A stretch of DNA of 64,000 nt. Origin: Streptomyces sp. NBC_00249 (GTDB lineage: Bacteria > Actinomycetota > Actinomycetes > Streptomycetales > Streptomycetaceae). The notes below the pieces were generated by a model. The model searched no databases, was not told the DNA's origin, and saw only the letters and a program-made list of their open reading frames with translations. Shown one piece after another: positions 31,545 to 38,009 of the stretch. The stretch covers positions 620,001 to 684,000 of the forward strand of contig NZ_JAPEMV010000002.1 of the NCBI RefSeq assembly GCF_026342355.1, read 5' to 3'. The stretch's first letter is position 1; each line of letters begins with the position of its first letter. The position numbers were made by a program, and so were the translations under genes.

Positions 31545-32320
31545 TCGGCTCCGCCCTCTCCCCCGGCGCCCGGAGCGCCCACCGCCACCCCTGCCAGGGC
31601 GCGCTGCTCCGCGCGGGCCTCGGGAGACCGGTGCTTGAGCGCCTTGCGCAGGTGCGAACGGCCCCGGTGGATACGGCTGCGTACGGTGCCGAGCTTCACG
31701 CCGAGCGTGGCGGCGATCTCCTCGTAGGACAGGCCCTCGATGTCGCACAGGACGACGGCGGCACGGAACTCGGGCGCGAGGGTGTCCAGCGCCTGCTGCA
31801 CGTCCGCGTCGAAGTGGGTGTCGTGGAGGACCTGCTGGGGCGACGGCTCACGGCTCGGCAGCCGCTCGGCGGCGTCGTCGGCGAGCGCGTCGAAGCGGAT
31901 CCGCTGCTTGCGGCGCACCATGTCGAGGAACAGGTTCGTGGTGATGCGGTGCAGCCAGCCCTCGAAGGTGCCGGGCGTGTACGTGGACAGCGAGCGGAAG
32001 ACGCGGACGAAGACCTCCTGCGTCAGGTCCTCGGCGTCGTGCTGGTTGCCCGTCAGGCGGTAGGCCAGACGGTAGACGCGCGCGCTGTGCGTGCTGACGA
32101 TCTCCTCCCACGTGGGAGGGGTCCACGCCTGGGAGCCCGCGTCGGCGGCAAAGGTCGCGGTGGTCGCGGTGTGGGCGGTGTGGAAGCGGTCAGCAATGTT
32201 GGTCACGGATTTCGGCTCACCCGCCGACCAGAAGAGACGTCTCAGGACGCCCCCACGATCCACAGGCGCAGCCGCACCTCCCCTATCGGCTCTGGTGGTG
32301 TCCAGTGGAGCCCCTACCAT
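31541..32320 (-). CDS. sigE: ECF RNA polymerase sigma factor, SigE type
   Basis: 259-residue group 4 sigma factor. Region 2 is at about residues 70-140 ([45 protein letters not shown]). Region 4 is at about 175-235 ([20 protein letters not shown], then [30 protein letters not shown]). It directs transcription of envelope-stress genes. ATG at 32320 is chosen with GGGAGGGG upstream; open frame continues to 32485 without a ribosome site. A GGAAC-N18-GTT element about 110 bp upstream suggests autoregulation. The operon with rseA next to htrA and tatB equals the mycobacterial sigE locus. It should not be confused with the unrelated S. coelicolor protein also called SigE. Confidence 0.93.
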   Translation of the reverse strand: MVGAPLDTTRADRGGAAAPVDRGGVLRRLFWSAGEPKSVTNIADRFHTAHTATTATFAADAGSQAWTPPTWEEIVSTHSARVYRLAYRLTGNQHDAEDLTQEVFVRVFRSLSTYTPGTFEGWLHRITTNLFLDMVRRKQRIRFDALADDAAERLPSREPSPQQVLHDTHFDADVQQALDTLAPEFRAAVVLCDIEGLSYEEIAATLGVKLGTVRSRIHRGRSHLRKALKHRSPEARAEQRALAGVAVGAPGAGGEGGAE

Positions 32321-32437
32321 AGCCACCCCTCCCGTCAGCTCTGGATAAGCATTTTTGCAGTAACTTTGCACGGGTCTTGAGTCCCTTGCCGTCGATCTGC
32401 CCGGTGCCGTCCCCTCTATCCCGCCTCCACCCCTCCC

Positions 32438-32464
32438 AACGCCCGGTCCCATCTGCGGGTTCCC
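32438..32464 (-). promoter_or_regulatory. Candidate SigE-dependent promoter of sigE-rseA
   Basis: On the minus strand GGGAAC (32464-32459) and CGTT (32441-32438) give GGAAC-N18-GTT. This fits the GGAAC/GTT pattern known for mycobacterial SigE-type ECF promoters. It would give a leader of about 110 nt for sigE. Confidence 0.55.
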
Positions 32465-32517
32465 GACGTCAGCGGATACAGTCACCGTTGCGCCAACTAT
32501 GGGGACAGGAGAGGGTC

Positions 32518-33150
32518 ATTAGCGGCAACCGGCAGACGAGCTGGGCGTTCGCCGACGCGTTTGTCGCCGAGGACGACGCTCTGCGATGGGCCCGCGACCG
32601 GTCCAGGGAAGCGGGGCTGCGGTCCGTCTCCCCCGGGACCGGGGCCGCGCTGCGTCTGCTCGCCGCCACGGCGGACGCGAAAGCGGTCGCCGAGATCGGC
32701 ACCGGGACCGGCGTCTCCGGCATCCACCTGCTGCACGGGATGCGGCCGGACGGCGTGCTGACCACGGTGGACCCCGAGGCCGACCGGCAGGCCTTCGCCC
32801 GCCAGGCCTTCCGCGCCGCCGGCTTCGCGGGGAACCGCGCGCGGTTCATTCCGGGGCGCGCGCTGGACGTACTGCCGCGGCTCGCCGACGGGGGCTACGA
32901 CCTCGTCTTCTGCGACGGGGACCCCGCCGAGTCCCTCGACTACCTCGCGGAATCGTTGCGTCTGCTCCGCCCTGGTGGGCTGGTGTGCTTCGAGGGGGTC
33001 TTCTCCGACGGACGTACGGTCGACTCGGCCGCGCAGCCGGTGGAGGTCATCCGGGTCCGTGAGCTGCTGCGCAGCGTCCGGGAGAGCCCCGCGCTGGAAG
33101 CTGCGCTGCTTCCGGTGGGGGACGGGCTGCTCTGCGCGGTCCGCCGCTAG
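32518..33150 (+). CDS. SAM-dependent O-methyltransferase
   Basis: 210-residue methyltransferase of the class I Rossmann fold, family 3 (catechol-like). AVAEIGTGTGVSGIHLLHGM is the SAM-binding motif I, TTVDPEADRQAFARQAF motif post-I, and YDLVFCDGDPAESLDYL holds the acidic metal/SAM residues; the substrate is unknown. The start is unusual. AGGAGAGG (32507-32514) sits just before GTC-ATT-AGC, and no ATG or GTG lies near. ATT at 32518 is the best-placed initiator. TTG at 32488 is the alternative and lies upstream of the ribosome site. It is divergent from sigE, as is the homologous gene in mycobacteria. Confidence 0.85.
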   Translation: MSGNRQTSWAFADAFVAEDDALRWARDRSREAGLRSVSPGTGAALRLLAATADAKAVAEIGTGTGVSGIHLLHGMRPDGVLTTVDPEADRQAFARQAFRAAGFAGNRARFIPGRALDVLPRLADGGYDLVFCDGDPAESLDYLAESLRLLRPGGLVCFEGVFSDGRTVDSAAQPVEVIRVRELLRSVRESPALEAALLPVGDGLLCAVRR

Positions 33151-33170
33151 CCTGTCCGGCTGTCCGGGGG

Positions 33171-33359
33171 GCCGCTGCGCGGGGCCGTCCCCGCCCCACC
33201 CTTCCTCCGTTCCCTGGTGCTCCGCCCCAGACCCCGCTCCTCAAACGCCGGAGGGGCTGGGTGTGGTGCTGGGATGCCCGGAGGGCACCTCCAGCCCCGC
33301 CGGCGTTTGAGGCGGGAACGGTGGAAGGGCGGGTAGGGGACCCCGCCCCGCGCAGCGGC
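33171..33359. repeat. Dispersed extragenic repeat, family I, long inverted repeat copy
   Basis: The outer arms are GCCGCTGCGCGGGGC (33171) and its complement ending at 33359. The inner arms are 33239-33260 (CCTCAAACGCCGG, AGGGGCTGG) and 33291-33312. The segment 33201-33246 matches 44416-44461 at 43 of 46 positions. Confidence 0.8.
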
Positions 33360-33416
33360 AACGGTCCGCAGACGACAGACGGGCAGCGGCCACCAGAACC
33401 GGTCCCGCCCCGCCAC

Positions 33417-33500
33417 CGACGGCCGGAGGCCGGCGCAGCGGCGCGAAGCCGGTAAGGCCGCTCGCGGCCGAGCCGTGCGAGCGGCGCGTCAAGGAGCGGC
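33417..33500. repeat. Dispersed extragenic repeat, family II, copy 2
   Basis: It begins CGACGGCCGGAGGCCGGCGC, continues AGCGGCGCGAAGCCGG and ends near GCGAGCGGCGCGTCAAGGAG. It is similar to 19991-20073 and 36821-36904. Confidence 0.75.
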
Positions 33501-33556
33501 AGCGCGGCAGCGCTGAGCGGCGCGAGGCACGCGTCAAAAATGGGCTGCGCACGCAA

Positions 33557-33591
33557 CACCGCCCCGGGCGCCAGTGGCGGCCGGGGCGGTG
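33557..33591 (-). terminator. Terminator after the DUF3117 gene
   Basis: 11-bp perfect stem CACCGCCCCGG/CCGGGGCGGTG with a 13-nt loop, starting 24 bp past the stop on the minus strand. Confidence 0.8.
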
Positions 33592-33615
33592 CAGAGATCA
33601 GGTGGTGCCGACGCT

Positions 33616-33783
33616 TCAGCCGACGACCTTCTTCAGGGCGTCACCCAGGGCGTCCGCCTCGTCCGGGGTCAGTTCGACGACAAGCCGACCGCCGCCCTCG
33701 AGCGGTACGCGCATGACGATGCCCCGCCCCTCCTTGGTGACCTCGAGCGGGCCGTCGCCCGTCCGCGGCTTCATGGCCGCCAT
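33616..33783 (-). CDS. DUF3117 small protein
   Basis: 55 residues. It starts MAAMKPRTGDGPLEVTKEGR, continues through GIVMRVPLEGGGRLVVELTP and ends DEADALGDALKKVVG. The length and sequence are typical of the actinobacterial DUF3117 family, whose function is unknown. ATG at 33783 with AGGAAGGGG about 7-14 nt upstream. A GATAAT hexamer near 33876-33881 could be its -10. Closed by its own terminator, it is a monocistronic unit divergent from the enoyl-CoA hydratase gene 329 bp away. The predicted beta-hairpin-plus-helix shape suggests a compact soluble protein. Confidence 0.9.
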   Translation of the reverse strand: MAAMKPRTGDGPLEVTKEGRGIVMRVPLEGGGRLVVELTPDEADALGDALKKVVG

Positions 33784-34112
33784 GCTCGTTCCCCTTCCTG
33801 AAACCAGCTCATCGTCAGCCGACGGCCCCGTTCAGGCGCCTAGTACCCGGCATCGAACACATTGCTTCCCGGCCATTATCCCGCATGTCAGGACCCGATG
33901 ACCAACATCGGCGGGGAACGCTTGTGCAACGCGCTCGGCCAAAACCACTCATTTCGGGGACCGGCCTGCGATACTTCGCCGCCACTCCCCGCACCCGGCG
34001 CCCGTCGCGTTTGACGCACATCACATGCCCGGCCGTCGCCCCGTCCGCCATGCTGACCCTTGGACCGGCCGGTACCGGCCGGTAGCCAAGCCCGCGACGA
34101 AGGGGGACCCCC
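33784..34112. other. Divergent promoter region
   Basis: It separates the DUF3117 (-) and enoyl-CoA hydratase (+) genes and is more A/T-rich than its surroundings. It contains a candidate -10 for the minus gene near 33876 and a perfect 20-bp palindrome at 34064-34083. No gene or RNA was recognised. Confidence 0.5.
34064..34083. promoter_or_regulatory. Perfect 20-bp palindrome, candidate operator
   Basis: ACCGGCCGGTACCGGCCGGT is both a perfect palindrome and a direct duplication of ACCGGCCGGT. It ends 29 bp before the enoyl-CoA hydratase start. A regulator site is inferred. Confidence 0.45.
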
Positions 34113-34916
34113 ATGGCCGACAGCGTGCTCTACGAAGTCACCGACGGACTCGCCACCATCACGATCAACCGGCCCGACGCGATGAACGCCATGAACACGG
34201 AGGCCAAGGTCGCCCTGCGCGACGCGGTCCAGGCGGCGGCAGCCGACACCGCGGTGCGGGCGGTCCTGCTGACGGCGGCCGGCGGCCGGGCGTTCTGCGT
34301 GGGCCAGGACCTCAAGGAGCACATCGGGAACCTGGCGGCGGACCGCGAGCACGGTTCCTCCCTCACGATGAGCACCGTCTCCGAGCACTACAACCCGATC
34401 GTCCGCGCCCTCACCGAGATGCCCAAGCCGGTGGTGGCGGGCGTGAACGGGGTCGCGGCCGGGGCCGGCTTCGGTTTCGCGCTGGCGGCGGACTTCCGGG
34501 TCGTCGCGGACTCGGCGTCCTTCAACACCTCCTTCGCCGGCGTGGCGCTGACCGCCGACTCGGGGGTGTCCTGGACCCTGCCCCGCCTGATCGGTGCCTC
34601 GCGCGCCTCGGACCTGCTGCTGTTCCCGCGCTCGCTGAAGGCGCAGGAGGCGTACGAGCTGGGCATCGCGAACCGGGTCGTGCCGGCGGAGTCCCTGCAC
34701 GCGGAGGCGGAGTCGGTGGCCCGTACCCTCGCCGCGGGCCCCACGGTGGCCTACGCGGCCCTGAAGGAGTCCCTGGCGTACGGGGCGGCCCACTCGCTCT
34801 CCGAGGCCCTGGAGCGCGAGGACGAGCTCCAGGCCCGCGCGGGTGCCTCCGAGGACCACGCGATCGCCGTCCAGGCCTTCCTGGCGAAGCAGCCGCCGAA
34901 GTACCTGGGGCGCTGA
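34113..34916 (+). CDS. Enoyl-CoA hydratase/isomerase family protein
   Basis: 267-residue crotonase-fold enzyme acting on acyl-CoA thioesters. TAAGGRAFCVGQDLKEH is the first oxyanion-hole segment and GVAAGAGFGFALAADFRVV the second. The catalytic region is NTSFAGVALTADSGVSWTLP, with Asp where classical hydratases have Glu, as in PaaG-type isomerases. An isomerase or ring-opening activity on phenylacetyl-CoA-like intermediates is therefore possible. GAAGGGGG precedes the ATG by about 6 nt. It stands alone, with no other beta-oxidation or paa gene nearby. A 20-bp palindrome in its promoter region suggests specific regulation. Confidence 0.88.
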   Translation: MADSVLYEVTDGLATITINRPDAMNAMNTEAKVALRDAVQAAAADTAVRAVLLTAAGGRAFCVGQDLKEHIGNLAADREHGSSLTMSTVSEHYNPIVRALTEMPKPVVAGVNGVAAGAGFGFALAADFRVVADSASFNTSFAGVALTADSGVSWTLPRLIGASRASDLLLFPRSLKAQEAYELGIANRVVPAESLHAEAESVARTLAAGPTVAYAALKESLAYGAAHSLSEALEREDELQARAGASEDHAIAVQAFLAKQPPKYLGR

Positions 34917-34937
34917 GCGGGACCGGGGGCCGACGGA

Positions 34938-35522
34938 CTACGCCTCGCGGGACACGCAGCCCGCGAGGTGGTCGTTGACCAGGCCGCACGCCTGCATCAG
35001 GGCGTAGGCGGTGGTGGGCCCGACGAAGCGGATGCCCGCCTTCTTCAGGGCCTTGGCCAGGGCCGTGGACTCCGGGGTGACCGCCGGGACGTCGGCGGTG
35101 GTCCTCGGGGCCCGGCCGGGCTTCTTCGGGGCGTGGGACCAGATCAGCCCGTCGAGCTCGCCCGGTTCCCACCCGGCCAGCACCTTCGCGTTGGCGAGGG
35201 TCGCGTCGATCTTGGCGCGGTTGCGGATGATCCCCTCGTCGGCGAGGAGCCGCTCCGCGTCGGCCGGCCCGAACCCGGCGACCGCCGCGATCTCGAAGCC
35301 CGCGAAGGCCTTACGGAACCCCTCGCGCCGGCGCAGGATCGTCAGCCAGGACAGCCCGGACTGGAAGGCCTCCAGGCACAGCCGCTCGTAGAGCGCGTCG
35401 TCGCCGTGGACCGGGCGGCCCCATTCGGTGTCGTGGTAGGTGACGTAGTCCTCCGTGGAGAGCCCCCACGGGCAGCGCGGCGCGCCGTCCGGTCCGGCCA
35501 GCAGCCCGCCGCCCTCGCTCAT
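34938..35522 (-). CDS. tag: DNA-3-methyladenine glycosylase I
   Basis: 194-residue base-excision repair enzyme that removes 3-methyladenine from DNA. CPWGLSTEDYVTYHDTEWGRP is the family N-terminus, with the Cys and His of the zinc site and the conserved Trp/Glu substrate pocket. LTILRRREGFRKAF carries the helix-hairpin-helix region. HLAGCVSREA completes the zinc ligands (His, Cys). The start ATG overlaps the DivIVA-like gene stop as ATGA. The two genes stay together in mycobacteria as well, next to folP2. It is convergent with the enoyl-CoA hydratase gene, 21 bp away. Confidence 0.93.
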   Translation of the reverse strand: MSEGGGLLAGPDGAPRCPWGLSTEDYVTYHDTEWGRPVHGDDALYERLCLEAFQSGLSWLTILRRREGFRKAFAGFEIAAVAGFGPADAERLLADEGIIRNRAKIDATLANAKVLAGWEPGELDGLIWSHAPKKPGRAPRTTADVPAVTPESTALAKALKKAGIRFVGPTTAYALMQACGLVNDHLAGCVSREA

Positions 35523-35869
35523 CCCTGCTCCTTGCCGAGGTCGACGCGGGGGGCGTCCTGGGGGACGGCGTCGCGGGGCTGGGCGGCGGCCGCGGCGGTG
35601 AGTTCCTCGATGCGCGCGTCGCGTTCGGCCAGTTCGGCGGCGAGCCGGTCGAGGACGTCGTCGACCTCGGCCATCCGGTAGCCGCGCGGGGCGACGGGGA
35701 GCCGCAGGGCGTCGATGTCGGCGCCGACCACCGGCCGGCTCTCCGGGAGGGCGTCGGCCACCCGGTCGGGCTCGGCGTCGGGCAGTACGGCCTCCGAACC
35801 TCCGCCGATCACCGCGAGGGTGACCGCGGCCACGACCACGACCAGCGCGATCAGCAAGAACCAGAACAC
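35519..35869 (-). CDS. DivIVA-like membrane protein
   Basis: 116 residues. An N-terminal membrane helix (VFWFLLIALVVVVAAVTLAV) is followed by a linker. A DivIVA-type segment comes next (LRLPVAPRGYRMAEVDDVLD) leading into a coiled coil (LAAELAERDARIEELTAAA). The GYRMAEVDDVLDRL signature is that of the DivIVA N-terminal membrane-binding region. The start is GTG at 35869 because GGGGAG lies exactly 6 nt upstream; TTG at 35875 abuts the ribosome site and is unlikely. It is coupled to tag by ATGA. A role near the cell pole or septum is possible but unproven. Confidence 0.8.
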   Translation of the reverse strand: MFWFLLIALVVVVAAVTLAVIGGGSEAVLPDAEPDRVADALPESRPVVGADIDALRLPVAPRGYRMAEVDDVLDRLAAELAERDARIEELTAAAAAQPRDAVPQDAPRVDLGKEQG

Positions 35870-35951
35870 GATCAACTCCCCTGAGAGACTCCGGCCTCCA
35901 GGTTAAGGTCGCAGACGAGGCGCGAGGGTCGCCGAAGGAGGAAAGAGCAGG

Positions 35952-36812
35952 ATGCTGCGACTGGGCAGGCGCGAGTTCGACACCCACGAGCCGGTGATCA
36001 TGGCCATCGTGAACCGGACCCCTGACTCCTTCTACGACCAGGGCGCGACCTTCCGCGACGAGCCCGCGCTGGACCGGGTCGAGCAGGCCGTGGCCGAGGG
36101 CGCGGCGATCATCGACATCGGCGGGGTCAAGGCCGGTCCGGGCGAACACGTGGACGCGACCGAGGAGGTCCGGCGCACGGTCGGTTTCGTGGCGGAGGTG
36201 CGGCGCCGCCACCCGGACGTGGTGATCAGCGTGGACACCTGGCGGCACGAGGTCGGCGAAGCCGTCTGCGAGGCCGGGGCGGACGTCCTGAACGACGCCT
36301 GGGGCGGGGTGGACCCGAAGCTGGCGGAGGTGGCCGCGCGCCACGGCGCGGGCATCGTCTGCACCCACGCGGGCGGGGTCGAGCCGCGCACCCGGCCGCA
36401 CCGGACCACGTACGAGGACGTGATGGAGGACATCCTGCGCGTCACGGTCGGGCTGGCGGAGCGGGCGGCCGCGCTCGGCGTCCCCCGGGAGTCGATCATG
36501 ATCGACCCGGGTCACGACTTCGGGAAGAACACCCGCCACTCGCTGGAGGCCACCCGCCGGCTGTCGGAGATGACCGCGACGGGCTGGCCGGTGCTGGTGT
36601 CCCTGTCGAACAAGGACTTCGTCGGCGAGACCCTCGACAAGCCGGTCAAGGAGCGCCTGCTGGGCACCCTGGCGACGACGGCCGTCTCGGCGTGGCTGGG
36701 CGCGCAGGTCTACCGCGTCCACGAGGTCGCGGAGACGAAGCAGATCCTGGACATGGTGGCCTCGATCCAGGGCCACCGCCCCCCGGCCGTAGCCCGCCGC
36801 GGCCTGGCCTGA
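35952..36812 (+). CDS. folP2: Dihydropteroate synthase homologue, FolP2 type
   Basis: 286-residue TIM-barrel protein of the pterin-binding family. It has MAIVNRTPDSFYDQGATF where classical synthases have NVTPDSFSDGG, plus DIGGVKAGPGEHV, SVDTWRHEV, NDAWGG, DPGHDFGKN and LSNKDFVGETL. These variant motifs match my recollection of mycobacterial FolP2, reported to lack dihydropteroate synthase activity, so a true folate role is doubtful. Neighbours (divIVA-like, tag, LOG) also match that locus, though the glucosyl-3-phosphoglycerate synthase gene found between folP2 and divIVA in mycobacteria is absent here. AGGAGG precedes the ATG. Its last 23 codons are duplicated twice downstream in a tandem repeat. 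Confidence 0.88.
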   Translation: MLRLGRREFDTHEPVIMAIVNRTPDSFYDQGATFRDEPALDRVEQAVAEGAAIIDIGGVKAGPGEHVDATEEVRRTVGFVAEVRRRHPDVVISVDTWRHEVGEAVCEAGADVLNDAWGGVDPKLAEVAARHGAGIVCTHAGGVEPRTRPHRTTYEDVMEDILRVTVGLAERAAALGVPRESIMIDPGHDFGKNTRHSLEATRRLSEMTATGWPVLVSLSNKDFVGETLDKPVKERLLGTLATTAVSAWLGAQVYRVHEVAETKQILDMVASIQGHRPPAVARRGLA

Positions 36813-37139
36813 GGCCCACCGGCCGACGGCCGGAGGCCGGCGCAGCCGCACGAAGCCGGCAAGGCGCCCCGGCGCCGCGCCGCGCGAGAGCGGCGTCGAA
36901 GAGAGGCTCCTGGACATGGTGGCCTCGATCCAGGGCCACCGCCCGCCGGCCGTCGCCCGCCGCGGCCTGGCCTGAGGCCCACCGGCCGACGGCCGGAGGC
37001 CGGCGCAGCCGCACGAAGCCGGCAAGGCGCCCCGGCGCCGCGCCGCGCGAGAGCGGCGTCGAAGAGAGGCTCCTGGACATGGTGGCCTCGATCCAGGGCC
37101 ACCGCCCCCCGGCCGTCGCCCGCCGCGGCCTGGCCTGAG
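36745..37139 (+). repeat. 163-bp tandem duplication carrying the folP2 3' end and a family II repeat
   Basis: Unit 1 (36745-36907) starts inside folP2 at TCCTGGACATGG and runs through the stop and the extragenic repeat. Unit 2 (36908-37070) differs from it at only two positions. A third partial unit (37071-37139) ends just past the duplicated stop codon. Copies 2 and 3 of the coding end are untranslated remnants (LDMVASIQGHR). Confidence 0.92.
36821..36904. repeat. Dispersed extragenic repeat, family II, copy 3 (duplicated at 36984-37067)
   Basis: GGCCGACGGCCGGAGGCCGG, then CGCAGCCGCACGAAGCCGG. It is related to the copies at 19991 and 33417 but with its own end sequence. Confidence 0.75.
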
Positions 37140-37145
37140 GCCGGA

Positions 37146-37172
37146 ACGGGGCCCGGGCGGCCCGGGCCCCGT
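37146..37172. terminator. Bidirectional terminator
   Basis: 12-bp perfect stem ACGGGGCCCGGG with a CGG loop. It sits between the folP2 repeats and the convergent LOG-family gene, 15 bp past the latter's stop. Confidence 0.8.
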
Positions 37173-37186
37173 CGTACCGCTTCCCG

Positions 37187-37945
37187 CTACTTCCCGGTTT
37201 CCTTCGTCACCAGCGCGATGGCCTCGTCCACGTCGTCCGTGACGTGGAAGAGGTAGAGGTCCTTCTCGGAGGCCTTGCCCTGTGCGATGACCGTGTTGCG
37301 CAGCCAGTCGATCAGGCCGCCCCAGTACTCCGTGCCGAACAGCACGATCGGGAAGCGGGTGATCTTCTGCGTCTGCACCAGGGTCAGCGCCTCGAACATC
37401 TCGTCCAGGGTGCCCAGACCGCCCGGCAGGACCACGAAGCCCTGGCTGTACTTCACGAACATCGTCTTGCGGACGAAGAAGTACCGGAAGTTCAGGCCGA
37501 GATCGACGTGCTGGTTGAGCCCCTGCTCGAAGGGGAGCTCGATGCCCAGGCCGACGGAGATCCCGTTGGCCTCGCGCGCCCCCTTGTTGGCGGCCTCCAT
37601 CGCGCCCGGGCCGCCGCCCGTGATGACGGCGAAGCCGGCGTCGACGAGCGCGTGCCCGATCCGTACGCCCGCCTCGTACTCGGCGGAACCGGCCGGGGTA
37701 CGGGCCGAGCCGAACACGCTGATCGCGGGCGGCAGCTCCGCCAGGGTGCCGAAGCCCTCGATGAACTCCGACTGGATGCGCAGGACCCTCCAGGGATCGG
37801 TGTGCACCCACTCGGAGGGCCCGGCCGAGTCCAGCAGCCGCTGGTCCGTCGTACTGCCCGCCTGCACCTGGCTCCGCCTGCGCAGCACGGGCCCGAGCTG
37901 CTGCTCCTCGGGCCGTCGACGAGCCGAACCTTCGGGGTTGCCCAT
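37187..37945 (-). CDS. LOG-family (TIGR00730) protein
   Basis: 252 residues with the lysine-decarboxylase-like fold of LOG proteins. ITGGGPGAMEAANKGA and VVLPGGLGTLDEMFEALTLV carry the PGGxGTxxE signature, the catalytic site of cytokinin-activating phosphoribohydrolases that release the base from nucleoside monophosphates. An N-terminal extension of about 60 residues, partly charged, precedes the domain. AGGAGG lies upstream of the ATG at 37945. In mycobacteria the homologue sits in the same dapE-folP2 interval. A physiological substrate is not indicated. Confidence 0.9.
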   Translation of the reverse strand: MGNPEGSARRRPEEQQLGPVLRRRSQVQAGSTTDQRLLDSAGPSEWVHTDPWRVLRIQSEFIEGFGTLAELPPAISVFGSARTPAGSAEYEAGVRIGHALVDAGFAVITGGGPGAMEAANKGAREANGISVGLGIELPFEQGLNQHVDLGLNFRYFFVRKTMFVKYSQGFVVLPGGLGTLDEMFEALTLVQTQKITRFPIVLFGTEYWGGLIDWLRNTVIAQGKASEKDLYLFHVTDDVDEAIALVTKETGK

Positions 37946-38009
37946 GATGTGCTCCCTCCTGCTGATCGTTGGATCAGGTTAGGCGCACAAAGGTGACGAG
38001 AAGCGGAAT

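Larger units (their letters stand above)
33151..33615. other. Convergent intergenic region filled with extragenic repeats
   Basis: Between the O-methyltransferase and DUF3117 genes there is no coding sequence I can support. It holds an imperfect inverted repeat of about 190 bp (33171-33359, family I), a family II copy (33417-33500) with a degenerate second half to about 33548, and the DUF3117 terminator. Confidence 0.7.

Noticed and set aside
28169..32380. A 1403-codon open frame on the plus strand across tatB, htrA, rseA and sigE
   Set aside because: It is antisense to four genes with clear motifs. Such frames arise in high-GC DNA because G/C third positions rarely give stops on the opposite strand. 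No ribosome site or domain was seen.
37071..37139. A separate small gene or pseudogene made from the repeated folP2 ending
   Set aside because: The copies lack a start codon and ribosome site and are parts of a tandem repeat.
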